Shown here: positions 7,139 to 16,688 of the stretch, piece after piece
Numbering within the stretch: position 1 is the first letter of the stretch
Layout of the letters: every line of letters starts with the position of its first letter
Origin: Flavobacterium shii
GTDB lineage: Bacteria > Bacteroidota > Bacteroidia > Flavobacteriales > Flavobacteriaceae
NCBI RefSeq assembly: GCF_025847235.1
Contig: NZ_JAOZEW010000002.1
Coordinates: forward strand, 310,001-374,000
DNA: 64,000 nucleotides
Direction of reading: 5' to 3'
Program-made: the position numbers and the translations under genes
The notes under the pieces: model-generated
Database searches by the model: none
Told to the model about the DNA's origin: nothing
What the model saw: only the letters and a program-made list of their open reading frames with translations

Positions 7139-9931
7139 ATGAGAAAAATTCTACTTATTATATTTACTTTATTATTTTCCAATCAATTTTTATTCGCACA
7201 AGAAACAAATGATAAATTATCATTTGAATTTAAAAATGCCAATTTAACGACAGTTATTCAATCTATTGAAACTTCGTCTTCATATAAGTTTTATTTCGAC
7301 CCTGAATGGATTAAATCAAACCAGAATTTAATTTCGGGAAGTTATAAAGATGCTACTATTGATGAAATATTAAATAAAGTATTCAGCAACACAAATCTTA
7401 ATTATCTAGTTCTTAAGAAGAAAATAATTTTGACAAATAGCAGTAGTATCCATGATAAATTACCTCCTAATTATTTTGCTACATCTAATACAAATAATTC
7501 AGACAAACTAGCCGACAAGATCGCTCAGAACCCTATCTTTTACCAACAGTATGACTCTTTAAAAAACAATAAAGGTTCTTCCAAAAAAAATAGCTCTGTA
7601 GTCTTTATCGGAAAGGAAACAGATATTACGGAGAAAAAAAACTGCATCCTATCTGGTTACATAAGAGATGCAATTACAAACAAACCTGAATCCAATATCT
7701 ACATCAAGGTACGTAACAAGACCATAAGCGCTATAAGTGATAATGAAGGTCACTACAGTATGCAAGTACCTCCAGGAATTAACGTAATAGAAATAAAATC
7801 GCTTAATTACAAAAAAGTAGTACAAACGGTAATGGTTTACAATGACGGTACACTTGATTTTGGCATTCAAGAAGACACTAATTTACTTGATGAAGTAATT
7901 GTAAAAAACAAGAGACCAAAAACTACTGAAACTGTTATTTCGGGGCTTGTATCTATTGATATCGAAGCCATGAAAAACGTCCCTTTAATATTAGGAGAGC
8001 GTGATATTCTTAAAATAGCAACTACATTTCCTGGTATAAAAACTACTGGAGAAGGTTCTGCCGGATTTAATGTTCGTGGAGGAAAAGAAGATCAAAACTT
8101 AGTACTATTAGATAATGCAGTTCTTTACAATCCACAACATTTCTTAGGCTTCTTCTCTGCCATAAATCCATACACAGCAAAGAAAGCCGATATCTACAAA
8201 GGAAGTATCCCTGCTGATTTTGGAGGACGTTTATCATCTGTTTTTGATATTACTACAAAAAATGGTAATGCCGAAAAAATTTCTGGTGAAGGTGCTATAG
8301 GCCCAATAACTTCCAACCTAATGTTAAGTTTACCAATTCAAAAAAATAAATCCAGCCTTATAGTTGGATTCAGAGCAACTTATTCTGATTGGATTTTAAA
8401 ATCTTTGGATGATGAAAACTTAAAAAATAGTGAAGCAGGATTTTACGATGGAATTCTTAAATACAACAATACTATAAACAAGAATAATGCTGTAGAAGCA
8501 ACTTTATATTATAGTCATGACCGCTTTAGTATAAGTTCGGATTCTTTATATAAATACAGTAATCGTCTTGCTTCTGCAAAATGGGATCATACGTTTAATA
8601 AGAAGAATAAAGGTTCTTTAATTTTCACAAACAGCGAGTATAAATTTAATATCGATTATAATTCTGCAGGAGATAATGCTTTTGATTTTGGATACAAAAT
8701 CGATGAAACACAACTTGCATTAAAACTGAACTATGCCTATAGCCCAAAACATAATATAAACTATGGTATTTCCAGTAAATTATACAATGTCGCGCCAGGT
8801 TATCAGCATCCTAAGAAGCCCGAATCAACTTTAGTTCCAATAGATATTGACAAAGAAAAAGGTCTTGAATCTGCCATTTTTATATCGGATAATTTTAAAA
8901 TAAACGATAAATTATTAATCGATTTGGGCTTGCGTTATTCATTTTATGCAGCATTAGGCGAAGCTAATGAGCGTATATATCAAAGCGGAGTACCTCTTGA
9001 TGATGCATCTGTTATTGGTACGGAACATTATGGAAATAATCAAGTAATGAAAACTTACGGAGGTTTTGAACCACGTATAGCTGCACGTTATTTCTTTACT
9101 GAAGATTTCTCGATAAAAGCAAGTTTTGATGAAACGAGACAATACATACATCTTCTTTCAAACAACGTTACACAATCTCCTACAGATACCTGGACGCTCT
9201 CTAACTCAAATATAAAACCTCAAAGCGGACAACAATATTCTCTAGGTTTATACAAAAACTTACATGATAACGAAATAGAACTTAGTCTGGAAGGGTATTA
9301 CAAAAGATCACAAAATATTCTGGATTATAAAGTGGGAGCACAATTGACATTAAATGAAAATGTCGAAACAGAGCTTTTACAAGGAGAAGGAAAAGCATAT
9401 GGTATCGAGTTTTTAATAAAAAAACAAGTAGGTCGATTAAACGGGTGGATTGGTTATACTTATTCTCGAACTTTTATAAAACTTGACAGTAAATTTGACT
9501 CAGAAAGAGTAAACAATGGAAACTATTTTGCTGCAAATTTTGACAAACCTCATGATCTGAGCGCTGTTTTAAATTATAAATTCACAAAACGCTATAGTTT
9601 ATCTACCAACTTTTTATACCAAACCGGAAGACCAATCACATATCCTATTGGGACTTTTCAATATGGAAATGCAGAATATACACTATATAGCGACAGAAAT
9701 AAATATCGCATTCCTGACTATATCCGTTTAGATATTGGAATTAATATTGAAGGTAATCATAAGATAAAGAAATTAGCTCATAGCTTCTGGAACATATCTA
9801 TTTACAACGTATTAGGAAGAAGCAATCCATACTCTATTTATTTTGTAACTGATGCAGGACAAATAAAAGCATACAAAACTTCTATTTTCTCAATTCCAGT
9901 TCCAAGTATTACTTATAATTTTAAATTTTAA
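7139..9931 (+). CDS. TonB-dependent outer-membrane receptor with STN and carboxypeptidase-like domains
   Basis: A 930-aa receptor. A signal peptide (MRKILLIIFTLLFSNQFLFA) is followed by an STN domain (about 27-105: FKNANLTTVIQSIETSSSYK). A low-complexity linker comes next, then a CarboxypepD_reg-like domain (about 168-250: LSGYIRDAITNKPESNIYIK). The plug lies at about 255-370 (GFNVRGGKEDQNLVLLDNAV, NPQHFLGFFSA) and is followed by a 22-strand type barrel ending in aromatic F. STN domains usually receive or relay signals to an anti-sigma factor, but no FecI/FecR pair is present here. The substrate is unknown. DUF4249 lipoproteins directly downstream probably work with it at the outer membrane. 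Confidence 0.93.
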   Translation: MRKILLIIFTLLFSNQFLFAQETNDKLSFEFKNANLTTVIQSIETSSSYKFYFDPEWIKSNQNLISGSYKDATIDEILNKVFSNTNLNYLVLKKKIILTNSSSIHDKLPPNYFATSNTNNSDKLADKIAQNPIFYQQYDSLKNNKGSSKKNSSVVFIGKETDITEKKNCILSGYIRDAITNKPESNIYIKVRNKTISAISDNEGHYSMQVPPGINVIEIKSLNYKKVVQTVMVYNDGTLDFGIQEDTNLLDEVIVKNKRPKTTETVISGLVSIDIEAMKNVPLILGERDILKIATTFPGIKTTGEGSAGFNVRGGKEDQNLVLLDNAVLYNPQHFLGFFSAINPYTAKKADIYKGSIPADFGGRLSSVFDITTKNGNAEKISGEGAIGPITSNLMLSLPIQKNKSSLIVGFRATYSDWILKSLDDENLKNSEAGFYDGILKYNNTINKNNAVEATLYYSHDRFSISSDSLYKYSNRLASAKWDHTFNKKNKGSLIFTNSEYKFNIDYNSAGDNAFDFGYKIDETQLALKLNYAYSPKHNINYGISSKLYNVAPGYQHPKKPESTLVPIDIDKEKGLESAIFISDNFKINDKLLIDLGLRYSFYAALGEANERIYQSGVPLDDASVIGTEHYGNNQVMKTYGGFEPRIAARYFFTEDFSIKASFDETRQYIHLLSNNVTQSPTDTWTLSNSNIKPQSGQQYSLGLYKNLHDNEIELSLEGYYKRSQNILDYKVGAQLTLNENVETELLQGEGKAYGIEFLIKKQVGRLNGWIGYTYSRTFIKLDSKFDSERVNNGNYFAANFDKPHDLSAVLNYKFTKRYSLSTNFLYQTGRPITYPIGTFQYGNAEYTLYSDRNKYRIPDYIRLDIGINIEGNHKIKKLAHSFWNISIYNVLGRSNPYSIYFVTDAGQIKAYKTSIFSIPVPSITYNFKF

Positions 9932-9948
9932 TTTATAGTACACAAATA

Positions 9949-10350
9949 GTGAAAATTAAAAATTTAAATAAAACCCTTTCTCTATTACTACTATTATGTT
10001 ATATAACAAATAGTAGTACCAAAATGTATGCTTTACAAACAGATACCTATGAAGAGGTTCTGAAAGAAGACTGTGTAACTTTACCAATACGTTTTATCAG
10101 TGATAAAGATTATATCACAACAAACAGATATAGCATATTGGTAAAACAATATGTAGAAAATCTGGAAGCATATACTTTTCATAAAACCATAAAAGAAATA
10201 GCGAGTTCTTCTAGTATCTTATCTCCAAAACAACCTGGATTGGTTAACGGAAATCTCAAATGCATCTCAAATGCCGATGAAAAGGTGATTGTTTTTTTTG
10301 ATGTAGCAGCTACTTCATCAAATATAAAACCATCATTTTGGATAGATTAA
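9949..10350 (+). pseudogene. Internally deleted DUF4249 paralogue (133 codons, lipobox lost)
   Basis: This GTG-started frame is a collapsed copy of the two 390-aa DUF4249 genes that follow. Residues 1-36 match their N-termini (CYITNS, YALQTDTYEE). The frame then jumps to their residue about 220 (PIRFISDKDYITTNRYSILV, KQYVENLEAYTFHKT) and runs to FFDVAATSS. It jumps again to the last nine residues (NIKPSFWID against NIIPSFWKN). Both deletions, about 184 and 75 codons, are in frame. The lipoprotein cysteine of the paralogues (ITNSC) is Ser here (ITNSS), so it could not be lipidated. Whether the remnant is translated is unknown; I treat it as a pseudogene. Confidence 0.8.
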
Positions 10351-10418
10351 GAACCATTCATTATTTACATATAAATGCTTATTTTCTAAAATTAAAAGAA
10401 CTATTCAATACATAAATC

Positions 10419-11591
10419 ATGAATACTAAAATAAATAAAATCATTCTTCTGTTACTATTGTGTTATATCACTAATAGCTGTACAGATACATATGCCCTAC
10501 AAACAAATACGTATGAAGAAGCAATAGTAGTAGAAGCCACCTTGACTAATGAACTTAAAAAACAAGAAATAAAGATTACCAAAACAGCTAGATTTGAAGA
10601 TGAGGGGGTAACTGTAGAAAAGGGTGCAAATGTTATAGTAAAAGACGATCAAGGCAATGAATACAACTTTACAGAACAATCGGGCATTTATGTTTCTCAA
10701 ACGGAATTTAATGTTGTCCCAAGCAGAGCCTATTATCTGGAAATAGTAACCAAAGATGGTAAAATTTACAAATCATCTAATGAAACTTTAACAACAGAAA
10801 CACCTATAACAAGCATTGTTCCCACTGTTGTAAGCAATAAACAAGGGATGGGCGTACAAATCAATGTAAATAGCTATGATCCAAACAACACATCTAAATA
10901 TTATCGCTACGAGTACGAAGAAACATATAAAATTGTAGCTCCCAGATGGTCTACCTTTAAAGCAGTCGTAAGTGGCCCTCGATCAGTGGATCTTATTCAA
11001 AACTCTACCGACACCAAAACCTGTTATAGTACTAAAAAATCTACTGATATTATGTTATTCAACACTAGTAACTTAACAGAAGATCGTGTAAACTATCCAA
11101 TTCGATTTATTGAACAAAACGATTACATCATATCTCACAGATATAGCATATTGGTAAAACAATATGTAGAGAACTTAGCAGCCTATACATTTCATAAAAC
11201 CATGAAAGAAATATCGAGCTCCTCAAGTGTATTATCACCAAAACAACCGGGTATTATCTCCAGCAATATAAAATGCATCAGTAATACTGATGAAAAAGTC
11301 ATTGGTTATTTTGATGTGACAACGGTTTCATCTCGACGAATCTTTTTCAACTACACTGATTTTTTCCCTTATACCCCAGACCCTGCCTATATTAACCAAT
11401 GTGATGACATTCCTTTTAAATTTTGTTTTGATGGAGAAGACTGTGAAGGAGAAACAATGCTTTACAAAATAACAAACAAAGCTATTACATACGTCTCAGG
11501 CGGTGGTAGTAGCTACACAATGGTAGATTCAGTATGTGGTGATTGTACAATGTTTTCGGCTAACATAGTACCCTCATTTTGGGTAGAATAA
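10419..11591 (+). CDS. DUF4249 outer-membrane lipoprotein, copy 1
   Basis: A 390-aa lipoprotein. The N-terminal signal ends in a lipobox with Cys21 (CYITNSC), so it is predicted to be anchored to a membrane, probably the outer one. EEAIVVEATLTNELKKQEIK, then KDDQGNEYNFTEQSGIYVS and AYYLEIVTKDGKIYKSSNE, form the beta-sandwich start typical of DUF4249. The C-terminal half contains paired cysteines (FCFDGEDCEGE, CGDCTMF). DUF4249 genes regularly accompany TonB receptors, but their function is not established. It is about 80% identical by eye to the next gene, so the pair arose by a recent tandem duplication. Confidence 0.88.
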   Translation: MNTKINKIILLLLLCYITNSCTDTYALQTNTYEEAIVVEATLTNELKKQEIKITKTARFEDEGVTVEKGANVIVKDDQGNEYNFTEQSGIYVSQTEFNVVPSRAYYLEIVTKDGKIYKSSNETLTTETPITSIVPTVVSNKQGMGVQINVNSYDPNNTSKYYRYEYEETYKIVAPRWSTFKAVVSGPRSVDLIQNSTDTKTCYSTKKSTDIMLFNTSNLTEDRVNYPIRFIEQNDYIISHRYSILVKQYVENLAAYTFHKTMKEISSSSSVLSPKQPGIISSNIKCISNTDEKVIGYFDVTTVSSRRIFFNYTDFFPYTPDPAYINQCDDIPFKFCFDGEDCEGETMLYKITNKAITYVSGGGSSYTMVDSVCGDCTMFSANIVPSFWVE

Positions 11592-11646
11592 AAAGCCTAA
11601 ATAAATTATTATTTATAAAATTAAACTAACCAAACAGCATAGATTA

Positions 11647-12819
11647 ATGAATTCTAAAATAAATAAAATCCTTGTTTTGCTACTATTGACCTATGTCACT
11701 AATAGTTGTACGGAAACCTATGCATTACAAACAGATACATATGAAGAGGCTATTGTTATCGAAGCCACTTTAACCAATGAATTTAAAAAACAAGAAATAA
11801 AGGTTACCAAAACAGCTAGATTCGAAGATGAGGGAGTAACCGTAGAAAAAGGCGCAAATGTTATAGTTAAAGACGATCAGGGTAATGAATACAGCTTTAT
11901 AGAACAATCGGGCATTTATGTTTCACAAACGGAATTTACTGTTACACCAGGCAGAGCATATTATCTGGAAATAGTAACCAAAGACGGTAAAATATATAAG
12001 TCCTCCAATGAAACTTTAACTACAGAAACACCTATAACAAGTATTGTTCCCTCTGTAGCAAGTAATAAACAAGGAACTGGCATACAAATTAATGTAAATA
12101 GTTATGACCCAAACAATACATCTAAATATTATCGATACGAATATGAAGAAACCTATAAAATCATAGCACCTCGATGGACTTCTTTTGATGCTGCTGTAAC
12201 TGGTCCACAATCCGTAGAACTTGTTCCACGTTCTCCTGACACCAAAGTTTGTTACGCAACCAAAAAATCCACCGATATTATTTTGACCACCACTGGTAAT
12301 CAAACAGAAGACCGTGTAAATTTTCCCATCCGCTTTATCGAAGAAAACAATTATATCATTTCTCATAGATATAGCATTTTAGTAAAACAATATGTAGAGA
12401 ACCTAGAAGCTTATACTTTTCATAAAACTATGAAGGAAATATCAAGTTCTTCGAGTGTCTTATCACCAAAGCAACCCGGTGTTATTTCTGGTAATATAAA
12501 ATGCATCAGTAACATTGACGAAAAAGTTATTGGCTTTTTTGATGTAGCAACAGTTTCATCCCAAAGAATCTTTTTTAACTATACAGATTTCTTCCCATCT
12601 AACCCACAACCTTCTTATGTTACTACATGTGAAGATATTCCGTTTAAATTCTGTTTTGGCGGAGAAGACTGTGAAGGAGAAACCATGATTTATAAGCTTG
12701 TAAACAAAAACGTTGTATACATTTCAAACGGCGGAATAAAATATATCATGGTAAACTCTGAATGCGGAGATTGCACAACATTTTCATCTAACATAATACC
12801 TTCATTTTGGAAAAACTAA
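11647..12819 (+). CDS. DUF4249 outer-membrane lipoprotein, copy 2
   Basis: A 390-aa close paralogue of the preceding gene and the same length. The lipobox cysteine is Cys21 (YVTNSC). The domain layout and the paired cysteines (FCFGGEDCEGE, CGDCTTF) are the same. Differences concentrate around residues 175-220, suggesting a surface region that diversifies between copies. Its stop codon overlaps the TTG start of the downstream MG2-like gene by 13 bp, so the two are translationally coupled. The binding partner or ligand is unknown. Confidence 0.88.
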   Translation: MNSKINKILVLLLLTYVTNSCTETYALQTDTYEEAIVIEATLTNEFKKQEIKVTKTARFEDEGVTVEKGANVIVKDDQGNEYSFIEQSGIYVSQTEFTVTPGRAYYLEIVTKDGKIYKSSNETLTTETPITSIVPSVASNKQGTGIQINVNSYDPNNTSKYYRYEYEETYKIIAPRWTSFDAAVTGPQSVELVPRSPDTKVCYATKKSTDIILTTTGNQTEDRVNFPIRFIEENNYIISHRYSILVKQYVENLEAYTFHKTMKEISSSSSVLSPKQPGVISGNIKCISNIDEKVIGFFDVATVSSQRIFFNYTDFFPSNPQPSYVTTCEDIPFKFCFGGEDCEGETMIYKLVNKNVVYISNGGIKYIMVNSECGDCTTFSSNIIPSFWKN

Positions 12820-14549
12820 AGTACATTTTATTATTGATATTGGTTATCAATACAAAGCAGACTATCGCTCAACAAAACATCTCTGTAGATGAAACAGTAT
12901 TTATCCATGCAAATGCAACAACATTTGTATCGGGTGAAACAATTTTGTATAAAATTTATTGTGTTAAATCCATAGATAAAACACCAAGTCCGGTTAGCAA
13001 GTTAGCCTATGTAGAACTTATTGATGCTAGTAATAGTAGTATTTTTAAAAACAAACTATTCTTAGAAAATAGTACTGGCGAAGGAAGCTATTTTATTCCT
13101 ACTACCCTTAAAACTGGTAACTACAAACTTATCGGTTATACCAATTGGATGCTGAATTCATCGACTTCAAAAACATTCCAAATTGATATCAAAATTATAA
13201 ATCCATATCAGGTTAGTGAAGCTAATACTTTTGAAAATAAAACAATTACTGAAAAACCAAATTTAGGCAACTTAAATACCGCTACACTCCCTCGTACCGA
13301 AGAACCTGTATTGGATAAAAATTTTAAAATCAAATTAAACAAAAAAACATTTTCTAACAGAGAAAAGGTGGCGTTAGAAATTGAATCTTCCGCTACAACT
13401 CCCGAAAAAGGAAACTACTCTTTATCTGTTCGAAAAATAGATAATTTGCCAACAATAAATCAAATTAGTACAAATGAATTTTCTAAAATTCCTATAACAA
13501 TTGATACCGATTTACAAAATAAAGAAAAAGTAATTCTTCCGGAACTTCGCGGAGAAATGATTTCTGGTAAAGTTCTTCAAAAAAACAATACTGGTAATGT
13601 TCAAAATGTCCTTGTAGCATTATCATCTCCAGGAAAATCATTTGCTCTTAAAGTTGTAAAAACAGATCAAACCGGTCATTTCGTTTTTAATTTAGACAAG
13701 GCTTATTACAATCCCGAAACAATCATTCAGATTCTAGGCGATGAGCGAGAAAACTATACTATACAGCTGGATAAAATGAATCAACCAGATTATTCAAAAC
13801 TATCCTTCCAACCAGACTTTAACTTACCGATCGAGGTAAAAGAAAGCTTATTAGAAAGATCAATTGCAAGCCAGATAGAAAATGCTTATTATCAAGACAA
13901 AGCAGACAGTATTATTAAGCCAGCTAAAATTAGCCCTTTTTACTATCCTGTTGCCAAAGAATATGTTCTTAATGACTTTACCAGATTTCCATCCTTAATG
14001 GAGACAATTATAGAAGTTACAACCGAACTATATCACAAAAAAGAAGGAAATAATTATTCTTTACATGTAACTGACTATAAAATTTTCCCACAGTTGCCTG
14101 AGCCTGCATTAGTACTTGTAGATGGTTTGTTACTACAAAACATAAACGAGCTTTTTAATTATAACATGAAAAATGTATATAGCATTAGTATCATAACAGG
14201 AAGATATTACGTAGGACCAAAATTTTTTAATGGTATAATAAGTTTAATTACTATAGAAAATGATTTTACAAGTCAGCAAAAAGAAAACTACATTTTAAAA
14301 GCTACAGTTCTTAGACCTTCGATAAAAAAATCGTACTATAAAGCAGACTATACTGATAAAGAAAAATATGAAAGAATCCCTGATTTTAGGAATCAACTAC
14401 TATGGAATCCAGAAGTAACAATAAATAGCACTGAAAACCCTATTTCATTTTTCACTTCAGATATCCCTGGAACATACGAAATTAGCATGGAAGGTTTTAC
14501 AGAAAAGGGAATCCCTGTATCTTTAAAAGATACATTCAAAGTGGAATAA
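12807..14549 (+). CDS. Exported MG2-like protein with carboxypeptidase-like and plug-like regions
   Basis: A 580-aa protein starting with TTG inside the end of the DUF4249 gene; a signal peptide (YILLLILVINTKQTIAQQ) supports this start. Residues about 22-130 resemble the MG2 fold found in alpha-2-macroglobulin-like Bacteroidota proteins (FVSGETILYKIYCV, LAYVELIDASNSS, TGNYKLIGYTNWML). A CarboxypepD_reg-like stretch follows near 250 (GKVLQKNNTGNVQNVLVALS). The region near 430-480 (PALVLVDGLLLQNINELFNY) recalls a TonB-receptor plug without any barrel. It probably acts with the receptor and DUF4249 proteins at the outer membrane; the mechanism is unknown. Confidence 0.78.
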   Translation: MEKLKYILLLILVINTKQTIAQQNISVDETVFIHANATTFVSGETILYKIYCVKSIDKTPSPVSKLAYVELIDASNSSIFKNKLFLENSTGEGSYFIPTTLKTGNYKLIGYTNWMLNSSTSKTFQIDIKIINPYQVSEANTFENKTITEKPNLGNLNTATLPRTEEPVLDKNFKIKLNKKTFSNREKVALEIESSATTPEKGNYSLSVRKIDNLPTINQISTNEFSKIPITIDTDLQNKEKVILPELRGEMISGKVLQKNNTGNVQNVLVALSSPGKSFALKVVKTDQTGHFVFNLDKAYYNPETIIQILGDERENYTIQLDKMNQPDYSKLSFQPDFNLPIEVKESLLERSIASQIENAYYQDKADSIIKPAKISPFYYPVAKEYVLNDFTRFPSLMETIIEVTTELYHKKEGNNYSLHVTDYKIFPQLPEPALVLVDGLLLQNINELFNYNMKNVYSISIITGRYYVGPKFFNGIISLITIENDFTSQQKENYILKATVLRPSIKKSYYKADYTDKEKYERIPDFRNQLLWNPEVTINSTENPISFFTSDIPGTYEISMEGFTEKGIPVSLKDTFKVE

Positions 14550-14645
14550 TGATTTTAAATAAAAAATATTATTCGCATTTTGTAACTTTTTTGCAACTTC
14601 ATACGTATAACTATTTGTACACTTAAAAATTGAGGAGACAAAAAC

Positions 14646-15509
14646 ATGAGACAACTTAAAATCACCAAGCAGGTAACCAATCGTGAGACTGCTTCATTAG
14701 ACAAATATTTACAAGAAATTGGAAAAGTTGACCTAATTACCGCTGACGAAGAAGTAGAGTTAGCACAAAAAATAAAAGCTGGTGATCAAAAAGCATTAGA
14801 AAAATTAACAAAAGCCAACTTACGTTTTGTGGTTTCGGTGGCAAAACAATATCAAAATCAAGGGTTAACACTTCCCGATTTAATAAACGAAGGAAATTTA
14901 GGTTTAATCAAAGCAGCACAACGTTTTGATGAAACACGTGGTTTCAAATTTATATCATACGCAGTTTGGTGGATTCGTCAATCGATTCTTCAAGCATTAG
15001 CAGAACAATCACGTATCGTTCGTTTACCTTTAAATAAAATTGGTTCTATCAATAAAATCAACAAAATGTACGCATTATTAGAGCAATCTAACGAGCGTCC
15101 ACCATCTGCTGAAGAAATTGCTAAGGAACTAGACATGACAGTAAATGACGTAAAAGAGTCTATGAAAAACTCTGGTCGTCACCTATCAATGGATGCACCT
15201 CTTGTAGAAGGAGAAGATTCTAACCTTTACGATGTATTGCGTTCTGGAGAATCTCCAAATCCTGACAGAGAATTAATTCACGAATCACTACGTACAGAAA
15301 TTGAGCGTTCACTAGAAACATTAACTCCAAGAGAGGCCGATGTAGTTCGTTTATATTTTGGTCTAGGAGATCAACACCCAATGACTCTTGAGGAAATTGG
15401 TGAAACTTTCGACTTAACTCGTGAGCGTGTACGTCAGATTAAAGAAAAAGCAATCCGTAGATTAAAACATACTTCAAGAAGTAAAATTCTTAAAACTTAT
15501 TTAGGTTAA
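14646..15509 (+). CDS. rpoD: Primary RNA polymerase sigma factor RpoD/SigA, short Bacteroidota form
   Basis: A 287-aa protein lacking the long N-terminal region 1.1, as is usual in Bacteroidota. Region 1.2 (about 17-50: [20 protein letters not shown]) is followed by region 2 (about 55-125, with [18 protein letters not shown] and [15 protein letters not shown]). Region 3 (about 135-205) comes next, then region 4 (about 220-275, [19 protein letters not shown]). It directs transcription from the TTG/TAnnTTTG promoters seen elsewhere in the window. The leader contains GAGGAG 8 nt before the ATG, one of the few purine-rich ribosome-binding sites here. Confidence 0.98.
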   Translation: MRQLKITKQVTNRETASLDKYLQEIGKVDLITADEEVELAQKIKAGDQKALEKLTKANLRFVVSVAKQYQNQGLTLPDLINEGNLGLIKAAQRFDETRGFKFISYAVWWIRQSILQALAEQSRIVRLPLNKIGSINKINKMYALLEQSNERPPSAEEIAKELDMTVNDVKESMKNSGRHLSMDAPLVEGEDSNLYDVLRSGESPNPDRELIHESLRTEIERSLETLTPREADVVRLYFGLGDQHPMTLEEIGETFDLTRERVRQIKEKAIRRLKHTSRSKILKTYLG

Positions 15510-15611
15510 TAAACCCTAAGATCAGAAAGCCTTTTGACTTTGAGACATTTGACTTTCGGCTATAAAGCAAACAACAGTTTGATTGACTGTTCGTTTTTTG
15601 ATTGATGATTG

Positions 15612-15645
15612 AAACTCCGGCTGATTACCGGAGTTTTATTTTTTT
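15612..15645 (+). terminator. Terminator downstream of rpoD
   Basis: AAACTCCGG, loop CTGATTA, CCGGAGTTT, then ATTTTTTT. It lies about 100 nt after the rpoD stop. Confidence 0.85.
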
Positions 15646-15679
15646 AATACCCTCAGATTTCTATCACTTATATTGAGAT

Positions 15680-15860
15680 TTAACCGCAAAGGCCACAATC
15701 CCGAAGCTTCGGGATACGCAAAGAACGCAAAGCTTTGTGTTCTTTGCGTTTTGTTTAATCTTATTTATAAGCTCTTTGCGCCCGCCCTTTGCGGTTAATT
15801 TTTTAGCCACCGATTAAAAGGATTAAATAGATTAAAAGCTTTTGCGAACTTTGCGGTTAA
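15680..15860. repeat. Nest of CGCAAAG-type palindromes between rpoD and rpe
   Basis: A perfect 13-bp inverted repeat (TTAACCGCAAAGG at 15680, CCTTTGCGGTTAA at 15786) encloses two more palindromes. CCCGAAGCTTCGGG is at 15700-15713. CGCAAAGAAC at 15717 pairs with GTTCTTTGCG at 15739. A further half-copy (TTTGCGAACTTTGCGGTTAA) at 15841-15860 runs straight into the rpe promoter. Such CGCAAAG repeats look like the dispersed intergenic elements of flavobacteria; no coding sequence is visible. The whole gap 15510-15902 holds only this, the rpoD terminator and the rpe promoter. Confidence 0.8.
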
Positions 15861-15874
15861 AAAAATTATCTTTG
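15841..15874 (+). promoter_or_regulatory. Promoter of rpe
   Basis: TTTG at 15841-15844, a 22-nt spacer, then TATCTTTG at 15867-15874, which matches the Bacteroidota -33/-7 consensus. The -33 part is supplied by the last copy of the CGCAAAG repeat. Confidence 0.65.
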
Positions 15875-15902
15875 CAAAAATAACACAACACACAACTACA
15901 CA

Positions 15903-16565
15903 ATGAAAAATACACTTATTGCACCGTCTGTTCTTGCAGCCGATTTTGCCAATTTACAACGCGACATCGAGATGATTAACAATAGTCAAGCCGATTGGTT
16001 TCATATAGACATCATGGATGGTGTATTTGTTCCAAACATTTCTTTTGGAATGCCAGTTTTGGAAGCTATTAATAAACATGCAAAAAAAACTATCGATGTT
16101 CACTTGATGATTATTGATCCAGATCGATATATCAAAACTTTTGCCGATCTGGGCGCTAATATATTAAGCGTGCATTATGAAGCTTGCACACATCTTCACA
16201 GAACCTTACAAGCTATTAAAGCAGAAGGTATGAAAGCTGGAGTAGCAATTAATCCACATACAAATATTGATTTACTAGAAGATGTTATAAACGACATAGA
16301 TTTAGTTTGTATCATGAGTGTAAATCCAGGTTTTGGTGGACAATCATTTATTGAGAATACGTATGCAAAAGTAAAAAAGCTAAAAGATTTAATTATCAGA
16401 AAAAATGCATCAACCCTTATAGAAATTGATGGTGGTGTAACTAATAAAAATGCAAAACAATTAGTCGAAGCTGGAGCAGATGTTCTAGTAGCTGGAAGTT
16501 TTGTTTTTAAAGCCGAAAACCCGACAGCAACTATTGCAGATTTAAAAATACTGACTTCTTTCTAA
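15903..16565 (+). CDS. rpe: Ribulose-phosphate 3-epimerase
   Basis: A 220-aa TIM-barrel enzyme of the usual length. It interconverts D-ribulose 5-phosphate and D-xylulose 5-phosphate in the cytoplasmic pentose phosphate pathway. Diagnostic blocks are LIAPSVLAADFANLQRDIE, then WFHIDIMDGVFVPNISFG (metal-binding His and catalytic Asp), DVHLMI, MSVNPGFGGQSFI and EIDGGVTNKNA with the second catalytic Asp. It is a single-gene unit between a promoter and a terminator. Confidence 0.97.
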   Translation: MKNTLIAPSVLAADFANLQRDIEMINNSQADWFHIDIMDGVFVPNISFGMPVLEAINKHAKKTIDVHLMIIDPDRYIKTFADLGANILSVHYEACTHLHRTLQAIKAEGMKAGVAINPHTNIDLLEDVINDIDLVCIMSVNPGFGGQSFIENTYAKVKKLKDLIIRKNASTLIEIDGGVTNKNAKQLVEAGADVLVAGSFVFKAENPTATIADLKILTSF

Positions 16566-16591
16566 TTTTTTCAGAAGCAAATAAAAATACC

Positions 16592-16620
16592 AAAGCCGAG
16601 GAGAAATCCTCGGCTTTTTC
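16592..16620 (+). terminator. Terminator after rpe
   Basis: AAAGCCGAGGA, loop GAAA, TCCTCGGCTTT followed by TTC; a perfect 11-bp stem. Confidence 0.92.
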
Positions 16621-16688
16621 TATGTCCGATACATCCGAGCGATTAGGTTAATTACTTATTTTAAAGTATGTAAATAATTAAAAATGGG

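Noticed and set aside
14646..15509. A clear -7 promoter box in front of rpoD
   Set aside because: CTATTTG at about 14611 lacks the TA two bases before TTTG. No consensus match was good enough to list.
15680..15860. CRISPR array
   Set aside because: The repeats are inverted and unequally spaced, without unique spacers of constant length or cas genes.
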